The notes beneath the pieces are model-generated. The model was not told the DNA's origin, did no database searches, and saw nothing but the letters and a program-made list of their open reading frames with translations. Position numbers and translations under genes: made by a program. A DNA stretch of 64,000 nt from Aegilops tauschii subsp. strangulata (taxonomy: Eukaryota; Streptophyta; Magnoliopsida; Poales; Poaceae). The DNA lies in NCBI RefSeq assembly GCF_002575655.3, contig NC_053037.3:444943793-445007792 (forward strand). Reading direction: 5' to 3'. Shown here piece by piece: positions 24,071 to 35,101 of the stretch (its first letter is position 1; each line of letters starts with the position of its first letter).

Positions 24071-24427
24071 GGTGACTTGAATTGAAAATCCTTATATTGC
24101 CAATTACATAAAGACAAGAAAACAAATAGAAGATGAAGAGAATACTAATGAAAGGGAAGAGACTTCCCAATATCCTCCTATTATTTCTTATGATGAATCA
24201 GGTAACGAGGAGGAGCTTTCTATTCAACCAATCTCATTAATAAGGAGCTAAAAAAAGAGGGTTAAACCCACACATGATGTGAAGAAGAAAAATAAAAGAC
24301 GAGAAGCAAAGGTAGAAAAGTATCCCTCCCAAATGATGTTGCTCCTATTACTCATTGTGACGATGATAATTGCTATACTATTGGTGCTATCCATAGTATT
24401 AATGATGAGAGTGATTATGCTTATGAT

Positions 24428-25312
24428 ATGAAAAGGCCCAAGCTTGGGGATGCTATGTTTGATGAGAATGACATGTTTGAGAATTTATTTGCTGCAATTA
24501 ATGTTTGTCCCAAGCTTGGGGATGCCATGTTTAATGAAGAGGATATTTTTAGTCCCCCAAGTTTTGATATGCAAATTTATTATGATGATAACATGCCTCC
24601 TACTTATGATGATTATATTGATGAAAGTGGGTTTGGAAGAGTGTCAACTTTAGGAAGTAATTATCCCACTATTTTGGAGGGTGTTGAATCTTATTGTGAT
24701 AATTATAAAAGTGTATTTGGAGAAGTCATGACTTTATTTAGTAATGATTCCACTATCTTGGAAGAGGTTTCAATCGATTATGATGAGAACAAAGTTGCTA
24801 CTTATGATAATTATTGTGATGATACTTATGCTATAAAAAGTAGTGATGATTATATTTATAAAACTTGTCATGATTATAATTACTCTTTTTCTGAACTTTA
24901 TTCTTTCAATGTGGAAACAATTTATAGTATTCGAGTTTCTTATGATACTCTCACTATTTCGAATGAGAAGAAAATTGCTTATGTGGAGAGTAATAAAAAT
25001 TCTATACTTGTTGATCATGAAAAGAATGCTTTATGTGATGGTTATATTGTTGAATTCATTCATGATGCTACTGAGAATTATTATGAGGGAGGAATATATG
25101 CTCGTAGGAATTGCAATAATATCAAGTTTCCTCTCTATGTGCTTAAAATCTTGAAGTTATGCTTGTTTTGCCTTCCTATGCTAGTTGATTATTGTTCCCA
25201 TAAATTGTTTGCTCACAAAATCCATATGCATAAGAAGTGGGTTAGACTTAAATGTGCTAGTCATATTCTTCATGATGCTCTCTTTATGTTTCAATTCTTA
25301 TCTTTTATGTGA
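24428..25312 (+). CDS. Uncharacterised ORF of a non-autonomous gypsy element
   Basis: 294 aa, intact from ATG to TGA. It is very acidic and Tyr-rich in the first 130 residues (for example YYDDNMPPTYDDYIDESGFG). It has two near-repeats of PKLGDAM(F) at residues about 4 and 28, each encoded by the same sequence as the family's polypurine tract. The C-terminal 70 residues are more hydrophobic and basic (LKILKLCLFCLPMLVDY), which could be a membrane segment. No enzyme motif. Similar ORFs are common in Triticeae gypsy relics to my knowledge; the function is unknown. It could simply be conserved because the RNA is conserved. Confidence 0.6.
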   Translation: MKRPKLGDAMFDENDMFENLFAAINVCPKLGDAMFNEEDIFSPPSFDMQIYYDDNMPPTYDDYIDESGFGRVSTLGSNYPTILEGVESYCDNYKSVFGEVMTLFSNDSTILEEVSIDYDENKVATYDNYCDDTYAIKSSDDYIYKTCHDYNYSFSELYSFNVETIYSIRVSYDTLTISNEKKIAYVESNKNSILVDHEKNALCDGYIVEFIHDATENYYEGGIYARRNCNNIKFPLYVLKILKLCLFCLPMLVDYCSHKLFAHKIHMHKKWVRLKCASHILHDALFMFQFLSFM

Positions 25313-26862
25313 GCATCATTGAAATCATCATGCCTAGCTAGGGGCGTTAAACGTTAGCGCTTGTTGGGAGGCAACCCAATTTTATTTTTGTTCCTTGCTT
25401 TTTGTTCCTGTTTAGTAATAAATAATTCATATAGCCTCTGGTTAGATGTGGTTTTATGTTTTAGTTAGTGTTTGTGCCAAGTAGAACCTTTGGGAAGACT
25501 TGGGTGAAGTCTTTATGATCTTGCTGTAAAAAACAGAAACATTAGCGCTCACGAGATTAGCTGCCATTTTTTACTGGAGAGTGCTTTTTGGTTGATTCTT
25601 TTCGAAGGTGATTAATAGACAAATTCCTCAGGTCCACCAATTTATTTTAGAATTTTTGGAGTTCCAGAAGTATACGTTTGATACAGATTACTGCAGCGGT
25701 TCTGTTTTTGACAGATTCTGTTTTCACTGTGTTGTTTGCTTATTCTGATGAATCTATGAGTAGTATCGGAGGGTATGAACCATAGAGAAGTTGGAATACA
25801 GTAGATATTACACCAATATGAATTTAGAATGAGTTCACAACAGTACCTAAGTGGTGATTTGTTTTCTTATACTAACGGAGCTTACGAGTTTTCTCTTGAG
25901 TTTTGTGTTGTGAAGTTTTCAAGTTTTGGGTAAAGATTCGATGGACTATGGAATAAGGAGTGGCAAGAGCCTAAGCTTGGGGATGCCCAAGGCACCCCAA
26001 GGTAATATTCAAGGACAACCAAGAGCCTAAGCTTGGGGATGCCCCGGAAGGCATCCCATCTTTCGTCTTCGTTCATCGGTAACTTTACTTGGAGCTATAT
26101 TTTTATTCACCACATGATATGTGTTTTGCTTGGAGCATCATTTTATTTTCTTTTGTTTTGCTTGATGTTTGAATAAAATACCAAGATTTGAAATTCTTAA
26201 ATGTTAGAGAGTCTTCACATAGTTGCATAATTATTCAACTACTTATTGATCTTCACTTATATCTTTCGGAGTAGTTTGTCATTTGCTCTCATGCTTCACT
26301 TATATCCTTTTAGAGCACGGCGGTGGTTTTATTTTGAAGAAATAGATGAACTCTCATGCTTCACTTATATTATTTTGAGAGTCCTAACAGCATGGTAATT
26401 TGCTTTGGTTATGAAATTAGTCCTAATATGATGGGCATCCAAGAGGGATATAATAAAAACTTTCATATAAAGCGCATTGAATACTATGAGAAGTTTGATA
26501 CTTGATGATTGTTTTGAGATATGAAGATGGTAATATTAAAGTTGTGCTAGTTGAGTAATTGTGAATTTGAGAAATACTTGTGTTGAAGTTTGCAAGTCCC
26601 GTAGCATGCACGTATGGTAAACGTTGTGTGACAAATTTGAAGCATGAGGTGTTCTTTGATTGCTTTCCTTATGAGTGGCGGTCGGGGACGAGCGATGGTC
26701 TTTTCCTACCAATCTATCCCCCTAGGAGGATGTGCGTAATGCTTGGTTTCTGATGACTTGTAGATTTTTGCGATAAGTATGTGAGTTCTTTATGACTAAT
26801 GTTGAGTCCATGGATTATACGCACTCTCACCTTTCCATCATTGCTAGCCTCTTTGGTACCGT
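25313..26862 (+). other. 3' untranslated region of the non-autonomous gypsy element
   Basis: Starts with a motif typical of this family (GCGTTAAACGTTAGCGCTTG, 25345-25364, itself an inverted repeat). A tandem pair of about 56 bp (25966-26060) repeats AAGAGCCTAAGCTTGGGGAT. No gene seen. It ends abruptly at the next LTR. Confidence 0.65.
25966..26060 (+). repeat. Tandem 56-bp repeat with polypurine-tract sequence
   Basis: AAGCTTGGGGATGC occurs at 25973 and 26029, each followed by a short inverted repeat (GCCCAAGGCACC; GCCCCGGAAGGCATCCC). The same 14-mer is the true polypurine tract at 358-371. Confidence 0.85.
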
Positions 26863-28377
26863 TGATACGTCCATTTTGCATCATGCTTTTATATCGATAT
26901 TTATTGCATTATGGGCTGTTATTACACGTTATGTCACAATACTTATGCCTATTCTCTCTTATTTTATACATGAAGAGGGAGAATGCCGGCAGCTGTAATT
27001 CTGGGCTTGAAAAGGAGCAAATATTAGAGACCTATTCTACACAGCTCCAAAAGTCCTGAAACTTCACGGAAGTTATTTTTGGAATTAATAAAAAGTACTG
27101 GTGAAAGAATCCACCAGAGGGGGCCCACACCCTGGCCACGAGGGTGGGGGGCGCGCCCTACCCCCTGGGCGCGCCTCCTGCCTCGTGGGCCCCCTGGCAG
27201 GCCTCCGGTGCCCATCTTCTATTATATGAAGTCTTTCATCCGAGAAAAAATCATAAGCAAGATTTCGGGAGGAAACTCCGCCGCCACGAGGCAGAACCTT
27301 CGCAGAACCAATCTAGGGCTCTGGCAGAGCTGTTCTGCTGGGGAAACTTCCCTCCGGGAGGGGGAAATCATCACCATTGTCATCACCAATGATCCTCTCA
27401 TCGGGAGGGGGTCAATCTCCATCAACATCTTCACCAGCACCATCTCCTCTCAAACCCTAGTTCATCTCTTGTATCCTATCTTTGTCCCAAAGCCTCAGAT
27501 TGGTACCTGTGGGTTGCTAGTAGTGTTGATTACTCCTTGTAGTTGATGCTAGTTGGTTGATTTGGTGGAAGATCATATGTTTAGATTTATTATGCATATT
27601 AATACCCCTCTGATTATGAACATGAATATGGTTTGTGAGTAGTTACGTTTGTTCCTAAGGACATGGGAGAAGTCTTGCTATAAGTAGTCATGTGAATTTG
27701 GTATTCGTTCGATATTTTGATGAGATGTATGTTGTCTTTCCTCTAGTGGTGTTATGTGAACGTCGACTACATGACACTTCACCATTGTTTGGGCCTAGAG
27801 GAAGGCATTGTGAAGTAATAAGTAGATGATGGGTTGCTAGAGTGACAGAAGCTTAAACCCTAGTTTATGAGTTGCTTCGTAAGGGGCTGATTTGGATCCA
27901 TATGTTTCATGCTATGGTTAGGTTTACCTTAATACTTCTTTTGTAGTTGCGGATGCTTGCAATAGGGGTTAATCATAAGTGGGCTGCTTGTCCAAGAAAG
28001 GACAGCACCTAAGCACCGGTCCACCCACATACCAAATTATCAAAGTAACGAACGTGAATCATATGAGCGTGATGAAAACTAGCTTGACGATAATTCCCAT
28101 GTGTCCTCGGGAGCGCTTTTCTCTATATAAGAGTTTGTCCAGGCTTGTCCTTTTCTACAAAAAGGATTGGGCCATCTTGCTGCACCTTGTTTACTTTCAT
28201 TACTTGTTACCCATTACAAATTACCTTATCACAAAACTACCTGTTACGGATAATTTCAGTGCTTGCAGAGAATACCTTGCTGAAAACCGCTTATCATTTC
28301 CTTCTGCTCCTCGTTGGGTTCGACACTCTTACTTATTGAAAGGACTACGATAGATTACCTATACTTGTGGGTCATCA
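26863..28377 (+). mobile_element. 5' LTR of a second gypsy family (TGATACGTCCATTTTGC), 1515 bp
   Basis: Starts TGATACGTCCATTTTGC and ends ACTTGTGGGTCATCA, followed by an 11-base spacer and a perfect tRNA-Asp primer site. It shares only the first few bases and last 30 bases with the other gypsy LTRs. It inserted in the non-autonomous element (left flank ACCGT). Its 3' partner is absent because a CACTA element interrupts the body at 35453. Confidence 0.9.
27136..27188. repeat. GC-rich palindromic module, copy 3
   Basis: CCACGAGGGTGGGGGGCGCG to GCCTCGTGG, with two GGCGCGCC-like cores. A weak TATA (ATTATATGAA) lies at 27220. Confidence 0.85.
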
Positions 28378-28388
28378 AGACTCTTTTC

Positions 28389-28406
28389 TGGCGCCGTTGC
28401 CGGGGA
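28389..28406 (+). other. tRNA-Asp primer binding site
   Basis: TGGCGCCGTTGCCGGGGA is a perfect complement of the 3' end of plant tRNA-Asp. It starts 11 bases after the LTR end at 28377. Confidence 0.92.
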
Positions 28407-28483
28407 GTGAAGCGCCTTTGGTAGGTGGAATTTGGTAAGGAAAATTTTATATAGTGTGCTGAAATTTACTGTCACTTGTTACT

Positions 28484-29733
28484 ATGGAAAGTAATCCTCT
28501 GAGGGGCTTGTTCGGGGTATCTTCACCCCGACCAGTAGAGCAAAGAGTTGCTCCTGAACCTACTGAACCTACTGATGTTTACTTTGAAATTCCATCGGGT
28601 ATGATAGAGAAACTGCTAGCTAATCCTTTTACAGGAGATGGAGCATTACATCCCGATTTGCACCTAATCTATGTGGATGAAGTTTGTGGATTATTTAAGC
28701 TTGCAGGTATGCCCGAGGATGTTATCAAGAAGAAGGTCTTCCCTTTATCTTTGAAGGGAGAGGCATTGACATGGTTTAGGCTATGTGATGATATGGGATC
28801 ATGGAACTACAACCAATTGAAATTGGAATTTCATCAGAAGTTTTATCCTATGCATCTTGTTCATCATGATCGTAATTATATATATAATTTTTGGCCTCAC
28901 GAAGGAGAAAGCATCGCTCAAGCTTGGGGAGGCTTAATTCAATGTTATATTCATCCCCCAATCATGAGCTCTCAAGAGAAATGATTATTCAAAATTTTTA
29001 TGCTCGACTTTGTCTCAATAATCGCTCCATGCTCGATACTTCTTGTACTGGCTCTTTTATGATGAAGACTATTGAATTCAAATGGGATTTATTGGAAAGA
29101 ATTAAACGCAACTCTAAAGATTGGGACCTCGACGAAGGTAAGGAGTCAGGTATAACACCTAAGTTTTATTGTGTTAAATCTTTTGTGGATACCGATGTTT
29201 TCCGTGAATTTAGCACTAAATATGGACTTGACTCCGAGATAGTAGCTTCTTTCTGTGAATCCTTTGCTACTCATGTTGATCTCCCTAAGGATAAGTGGTT
29301 TAAATATAATCCTCCCATTGAAGTAAAAGTAGTTGCACCTATTAAAGTTGAAGAAAAGACTATCACTTATAATGATCCCGTCGTTCCTACTGCTTATATT
29401 GAGAAACCACCTTTCCCTGTTAGAATAAAGGATCATGCTAAAGCTTCAACTATGGTCAACAAAAGTAACATTAAGACACCCAAACCCCCTGAGCAAATTA
29501 AAGTTGAACCTAGTATTGCTATGGTTAAAGATACCTTGGCTAATAATATTGATGGGCATGTTATTTACTTCTGTGAAGAAGCTGCTAGAATTGCTAGACC
29601 GGATACTAAAAATAAACATAGACCTGTGGTAGGCATGCCTGTTATATCTGTTAAAATAGGAGATCAATGTTATCATGGTTTGTGTGATATGGGTGCCAGT
29701 GTCAGTGCAATACCTTACACTCTATATACATAA
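28484..29733 (+). pseudogene. gypsy gag and start of protease
   Basis: Frame 28484-28984 holds the retrotransposon gag core (VFPLSLKGEALTWFRL, LKLEFHQKFYP, GESIAQAWG). Near 28930 a one-base indel moves the frame to 28891-29733, which continues NHELSREMIIQNFYARL, SCTGSFMMKTIEFKWDLLER. The end of this frame has the protease active-site region HGLCDMGASVSAIPYTLY (D-M-G-A-S). A TAA at 29731 stops it, but the same frame reopens at once. Gag makes the particle; the protease cuts the polyprotein. Confidence 0.85.
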
Positions 29734-29736
29734 ATT

Positions 29737-30021
29737 ATGCATGATATTGCACCTGCTGAGATAGAAGAAATTGATGTTACAATTAAGCTTGGCAATAGAG
29801 ATACTATTTCACCAGTTGGGATTGTTAGAGATGTTGAAGTCTTGTGTGGGAAAGTTAAATATCCTGCTGATTTTCTTGTACTTAGCTCCCCACAAGACAA
29901 CTTTTGTCCCATTATATTTGGTAGACCCTTCTTGAATATTGTTAATGCTAGGATAGACTGTGAAAAGTATGTTGTTACTATTGGTTTGGGGGATATGTCT
30001 CATGAGTTTAATTTTGGTTAA
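29737..30021 (+). pseudogene. gypsy aspartic protease C-terminal part
   Basis: Continues in the frame of the gag-PR reading frame after the TAA at 29731. It shows the retropepsin C-terminal pattern (VEVLCGKVKYPADFLVLS, CPIIFGRPFLNIVNARID) in which IFGRPFL is the conserved G-R-P-F box. The frame ends at 30021 and the next conserved part is one frame over, so an indel lies between. Confidence 0.8.
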
Positions 30022-30142
30022 ATTTCGTAGACAACCTCGTGATGAGGAATTGCCTAGTAAAGATGAAATTATTGGTCTTGCTTCTATTGCCGTGCCTCCT
30101 AATGATCCTTGAGAACAATATTTCCTAGATCATGAAAATGAT

Positions 30143-31069
30143 ATGTATATGAATGAAAGAAGGGAAATAGATGAAGTATTCTTTAAACAAGGACCTATTT
30201 TGAAACACAACTTGCCTATTGAAACCCTAGGGGATCCTCCTCCACCCAAGGGTGATCCCGTGTTTGAGCTTAAACCATTACCTGATACTCTTAAATATGC
30301 TTATCTTGATGAAAAACAGATATATCCTGTTATTATTAGTGCTAACCTTTCAGAGCATGAAGAAAAGAAATTATTGAAAACTCTGAAGAAGCACCGTGCT
30401 GCTATTGGATATACTCTTGATGATCTTAAGGGCATTAGTCCCACTTTATGCTAGCACAAAATAAAATTGGAGAAAGACGCTAAACCAGTTGTTGATCACC
30501 AGCGACGGTTAAATCCTAAGATGAAAGAAGTGGTAAGGAAAGAAATTCTAAAGCTTCTGGAGGCAGGTATAATTTATCCCGTTGCAGATAGTCAGTGGGT
30601 AAGTCCTGTCCATTGTGTCCTTAAGAAGGGAGGGAATACTATTGTTCCTAATGATAAAGATGAATTGATCTCACAAAGAATTGTTACAGGTTATAGAATG
30701 GTAATTGATTTCCGCAAATTAAATAAAGCTACTAAAAAGGATCATTACCCTTTACCTTTTATTGATCAAATGCTAGAAAGACTATCCAAACATACACATT
30801 TTTGCTTTCTAGATGGTTATTCTGGTTTCTCTCAAATACCTGTGTCAAAAGAGGATCAAGAAAAGACTACCTTTACTTGCCCTTTCGGTACCTTTGCTTA
30901 TCGACGTATGCCTTTTGGTTTATGCAATGCACCTGCTACCTTTCAAAGATGCATGATGGCTATATTCTCTGATTTTTGTGAAAAGATTGTTGAGGTTTTC
31001 ATGGATGATTTCTCCGTATATGGAACTTCTTTTGATGATTGCTTGAGCAACCTTGATCGAGTTTTGTAG
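30143..31069 (+). pseudogene. gypsy reverse transcriptase, fingers and palm
   Basis: In one frame with TAG at 30452 and TAG at 31067. The conserved blocks are ILKLLEAGIIYPVADSQWVS, YRMVIDFRKLNKATKKDHYP, PFIDQMLERL, FCFLDGYSGFSQIPV, TFACPFG-like TFTCPFGTFAYRRMPFGLCN, PATFQRCMM and the catalytic FMDDFSVYG (a YxDD variant with Phe). The Asp pair and the first Asp (FLDGYSG) are intact, so only the stops break it. The protein copies element RNA into DNA in the cytoplasmic particle. Confidence 0.88.
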
Positions 31070-31093
31070 AGATGTGAAGAAACTAACCTTGTC

Positions 31094-32008
31094 TTGAATT
31101 GGGAGAAGTGCCACTTTATGGTTAATGAAGGTATTGTCTTGGGGCATAAAATTTCTGAAAGAGGTATTGAAGTTGATAAAGCTAAAGTTGATGCTATTGA
31201 AAAGATGCCGTGTCCCAAGGACATTAAAGGTATAAGAAGTTCCCTTGGTCATGCTGGTTTTTATAGGAGGTTCATTAAGGACATCTCAAAAATTTCTAGG
31301 CCTCTAACTAATCTCTTACAAAAAGATATTCCTTTTGTCTTTGATGATGATTGTGTAGAAGCATTTGAAATACTTAAGAAAGCATTAATTTCTGCACCTA
31401 TTGTTCAGCCACCTGATTGGAATTTACCCTTTGAAATTATGTGTGATGCTTGTGATTATGTTGTAGGTGCAGTTCTAGGGCAAAGAGTTGATAAGAAATT
31501 AAATGTTATCCCGTATGCTAGTAAAACTCTAGACAGTGCCCAGAGAAATTATGCTACTACTGAAAAAGAATTTTTAGTAGTTGTATTTGCTTGTGATAAG
31601 TTCAGACCTTATATTGTTGATTCTAAAGTAACTGTTCACACTGATCTTGCTGCTATTAAATATCTTATGGAAAAGAAAGATGCTAAACCTAGACTTATTA
31701 GATGGGTTCTCTTGCTACAAGAATTTAATTTGCATATTATTGATAGAAAGGGAGCTGACAACCCTGTTGCAGACAACTTGTCTAGGTTAGAGAATGTTCT
31801 TGATGACCCACTACCTATTGATGATAGCTTTCCTGATGAACAATTAGCCATCATAAATACTTCTCGCACTGCTCCATGGTATGATGATTATGCTAATTAT
31901 ATTGTTGCTAAATTTATACCACCTAGTTTCACATACCAGCAAAAGAAAAAGTTTTTCTATGATTTAAGACGTTACTTCTGGGATGACCACACCTTTATAA
32001 AGGAGTAG
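31094..32008 (+). pseudogene. gypsy reverse transcriptase thumb and RNase H
   Basis: Same frame as the RT part, after TAG at 31067. It begins with the connection [23 protein letters not shown] and continues to RNase [20 protein letters not shown] (first Asp), [19 protein letters not shown] (Glu), [14 protein letters not shown] (Asp), and the closing [17 protein letters not shown]. All the usual acidic residues are visible. The frame ends in TAG near 32006, at the point where the integrase zinc-finger part would start; an indel shifts the frame there. Confidence 0.88.
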
Positions 32009-32121
32009 ATGGTGTTATTAGACGTTGTATACCTGAGCATGAACAGGAACAGATCCTACGCAAGTGTCACTCCGAAGCTTATGGAGGACACCACGCCGGA
32101 GATAGAACTGCACATAAGGTA

Positions 32122-32847
32122 TTGCAATCCGGTTTTTATTGGCCTACTCTCTTCAAAGATGCCCGTAAGTTTGTCTTATCTTGTGATGAATGTCAAAGAA
32201 TTGGTAATATTAGTAGACGTCAAGAAATGCATATGAATTATTCACTTGTTATTGAACCATTTGATGTTTGGGGCTTTGATTACATGGGACCGTTTCCTTC
32301 CTCTAATGGGTATACACATATTTTAGTTGCTGTTGGTTACGTTACTAAGTGGGTAGAAGCTATTCCAACTAGTAGTGCTGATCATAACACCTCTATTAAG
32401 ATGCTTAAAGAAGTTATTTTTCCGAGGTTTGGAGTCCCTAGATATTTAATGACTGCTGGTGGTTCACATTTTATTCATGGTGCTTTTCGTAAAATGCTTG
32501 CTAAGTATGATGTTAATCATAGAATTGCATCTCCGTATCACCCACAGTCTAGTGGTCAAGTAGAATTGAGTAACAGAGAGCTCAAATTAATTTTGCAAAA
32601 GACTGTTAATAGATCTAGAAAGAATTGGTCCAAGAAACTTGATGATGCATTATGGTCCTATAGAACTGCATATAAAAATCCTATGGGTATGTCTCCGTAT
32701 AAAATGAATTATGGAAAAGCATGTCACTTACCTCTCGAACTAGAACATAAGGCATATTGGGCCATTAAAGAGCTTAATTATGATTTCAAACTTGTCGGTG
32801 AGAAGAGGTTATTTGACATTAGCTCACTTGATGAATGGAGAACCTAG
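32122..32847 (+). pseudogene. gypsy integrase, second catalytic Asp replaced by Ala
   Basis: Starts within the HHCC finger (SGFYWPTLFKDA, CDECQRIGNISRR). The core has the first Asp in WGFDYMGPFPSSNGYTHI, and the Glu in SSGQVELSNREL. The second Asp, normally in a DGGSHF motif, is Ala here (LMTAGGSHF, near 32455). So even without the stops and shifts the enzyme would lack one of its three metal-binding residues. Integrase joins element DNA to the genome in the nucleus. The frame stops at TAG 32845. Confidence 0.88.
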
Positions 32848-32937
32848 GCTTATGAGAAAACCAAACTGTTTAAAGAAGAAGTTAAAAGATGGCATGACAA
32901 AAGGATACAAAAGCGTGAGTTTAATGTAGGTGATTAT

Positions 32938-33210
32938 GTGTTCCTATTCAACTCTCGTTTAAGATTGTTTGCAGGAAAACTTCTCTCTAAATGGGAAGGT
33001 CCTTACGTTATCGAGGAGGTCTATGGTTCCGGTGCCATAAAAATCAACAACTTCGAAGGCACAAATCCGAAGGTGGTGAACGGTCAAAGAATCAAACATT
33101 ATATCTCAGGTAATCCTATAAATGTTGAAACTAATGTTATTGAAACTGTAACCCCGGAGGAATACATAAGAGACACTTTCCAGAACGTTTCAGACTCCGA
33201 AAAAGAATAG
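32938..33210 (+). pseudogene. gypsy integrase C-terminal domain
   Basis: Same frame as the core, after TAG at 32845. It contains FNSRLRLFAGKLLSKWEGPY, the conserved integrase tail in which GKL-S-W-GP-V is typical. It ends at TAG 33208 as normal for the polyprotein. Confidence 0.82.
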
Positions 33211-33323
33211 GTATGTGGTATAAGTAAACCGACTCCAAAACAGTTCTAATGGCAATTTTCTCCGTTTTGGAATATTTAAGAAAATAGGAAAATAAGAAGT
33301 AGTCCGGGAAGGACACGAGGCTT

Positions 33324-33375
33324 CCACGAGGGTGGAGGGCGTGCCGTACCCCCTGGGCGCGCCCCTGCCTCGTGG
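33324..33375. repeat. GC-rich palindromic module, copy 4 (outside an LTR)
   Basis: CCACGAGGGTGGAGGGCGTG to GCCTCGTGG, about 115 bp after the end of the integrase. Same arms and same CCCCCTGGGCGCGCC centre as in LTR copies. It sits in the 3' region of the element, not in an LTR. ATTATATAAT follows at 33441. Confidence 0.85.
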
Positions 33376-33564
33376 GCACCTCGTGTGCTCTTTGGACTCC
33401 GTTTTCTTGCACGATACTTCTTTTGGTCGGTAAAAAATCATTATATAATCTCCCGAAGGTTTTGACTACCATATCACGCAAATACCCTCTGTTTTTGTTT
33501 CGAGCTGTTTCTGTAGCAGGTTTGGAGCAAGATCTCTTCTCAAGAGTCGGTCGGGGAGAGCCGG

Positions 33565-33987
33565 GTGTCTAATTCGACACTGGGACCAAGAGCAAACAGT
33601 GATGCTGACCACTTTGGGCCATCAACGGAGGAAGAGATGGAGGCCGACTTGAAATGGATAGATTCCATGGAGGAGGATCAAGAAGTTACTTCCCGTTTCC
33701 GAGCTGGATTCACGATGGGGAAACTACAGAGCTCAGCCATCCCAACCTCGGTCATCCCTTCCAATGTTAAATTTCTCTCTTATGAAAATATGAAAAAGAG
33801 TGTTACTTGTTCTCCCGCAGCTATGCAACATCCATGGGTGCAAGGAGCTTTATCTGTCACGGGTAAGCTCCGCAAGGAAGTAATGGATCTCAAGCAACAA
33901 GTCAATAAGCTCGAGGAAGAGAATCGTATCCTGAAGGGAATCATCACCAAGAATATCACATCACCACCTCCGACGAAAGAGACATAA
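33565..33987 (+). CDS. Small ORF downstream of pol with C-terminal coiled coil
   Basis: 140 aa, intact. Residues about 103-128 (KLRKEVMDLKQQVNKLEEEN) have a heptad pattern and are likely a coiled coil; the rest is polar with an acidic N-terminal part (TEEEMEADLKWIDSMEED). It begins about 350 bp after the integrase and just after the palindromic module. Position resembles where env-like genes sit in Athila elements, but there is no signal peptide or membrane segment, so I do not call it env. It is the only undamaged ORF of this element. Confidence 0.5.
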   Translation: MSNSTLGPRANSDADHFGPSTEEEMEADLKWIDSMEEDQEVTSRFRAGFTMGKLQSSAIPTSVIPSNVKFLSYENMKKSVTCSPAAMQHPWVQGALSVTGKLRKEVMDLKQQVNKLEEENRILKGIITKNITSPPPTKET

Positions 33988-35052
33988 TCACATGGGTATG
34001 GGCACTCCCCTTGGCAACTGCCAAGCTTGGGGGAGGTGCCCCGGTATCGTATCACCATCACACTCCTATCTTTACCGTTTTCTTAGTCCGATCCTTTTGG
34101 TAGTATCTTGATATAGTAGAATAAAGTTTTAGTGTGATTTAGTTTTGAGTTTTGCTTTATGATCCTTCTATGTAATCGAGTCCGTGAGCTATATATAATA
34201 AAGATTAGTGTTGAGTCAAGGGCTTGATTATCTTGCTATGATCGTGAGGGAATTAAAGAAAAAGAAAGAATAAAAAGAAATAAAGAGATCATATTGATCT
34301 TATGGAGAGTAATGACTTCACATATAAGGAGTATGATGAATAAAAGTTGTTGAGAGCTGACAAACATAGTTTTGGTCATCGTTGCAATCAATAGGAAGTA
34401 ATAAAGAAAGAGAGGTTTTCACATATAAATATACTATCTTGGCCATCTTTTATTATTGTGAGCACTCATTAAAGTATGACATGCTAAAGAGTTGATGTTG
34501 GACAAGGAAGATAACGTAATGGGTTATGTTTTCTTATATCTGAAATAAAGTATATTGTCATGGATCATCCAACATGTTGAGCTTGCCTTTCCCTCTCATG
34601 CTAGCCAAATTCTTTGCACCAAGTAGAGATACTACTTGTGCTTCCGAATATCCTTAAATCCAGTTTTGCCATGAGAGTCCACCATATCTACCTATGGATT
34701 GAGTAAGATCCTTCAAGTAAGTTGTCATGTTGCCTGCAATTAAAATTGCTTTCTAAATATGTATGATTTATTAGTGTGGAGAAAATAAGCTTTATACGAT
34801 CTTGTGATATGGAAGCAATAAAAGCGACAGACTGCATAATAAAGGTCCATATCACAAGTGGCAATATAAAGTGACGTTCTTTTGCATTAAGATTTCGTGC
34901 ATCCAACCATAAAAGCACATGACAACCTCTGCTTCCCTTTGCGAAGGGCCTATCTTTTATTCTAGTCTCTTACTTTATGCAAGAGTCATGGTGATCTTCA
35001 CCTTCCCTTTTTACATTTTATCCTTTGGCAAGCACATTGTGTTGGAAAGATC

Positions 35053-35101
<49 letters not shown>

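Larger units (their letters stand above)
18611..26862 (+). mobile_element. Internal region of a non-autonomous gypsy element, 3' truncated, holding a nested solo LTR
   Basis: After the primer site come a gag-like ORF with a zinc knuckle (18736-19336), a nested 4.7-kb solo LTR (19337-24070), a second ORF (24428-25312) and a 1.5-kb 3' region. No PR, RT, RNase H or IN is visible, so the element relies on a partner. It ends at 26862, where a different gypsy LTR begins; left TSD of that insertion would be ACCGT. The 3' LTR is missing from the window. Confidence 0.8.

Noticed and set aside
28389..28406. tRNA-Asp gene fragment
   Set aside because: Only the 18 bases complementary to the tRNA 3' end are present, next to an LTR. 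It is a primer binding site, as at 18620 and 48811.
33565..33987. Envelope-like gene downstream of pol
   Set aside because: The position suits an env-like gene, but the 140-aa product has no signal peptide, membrane segment or cleavage site; only a coiled coil is visible.
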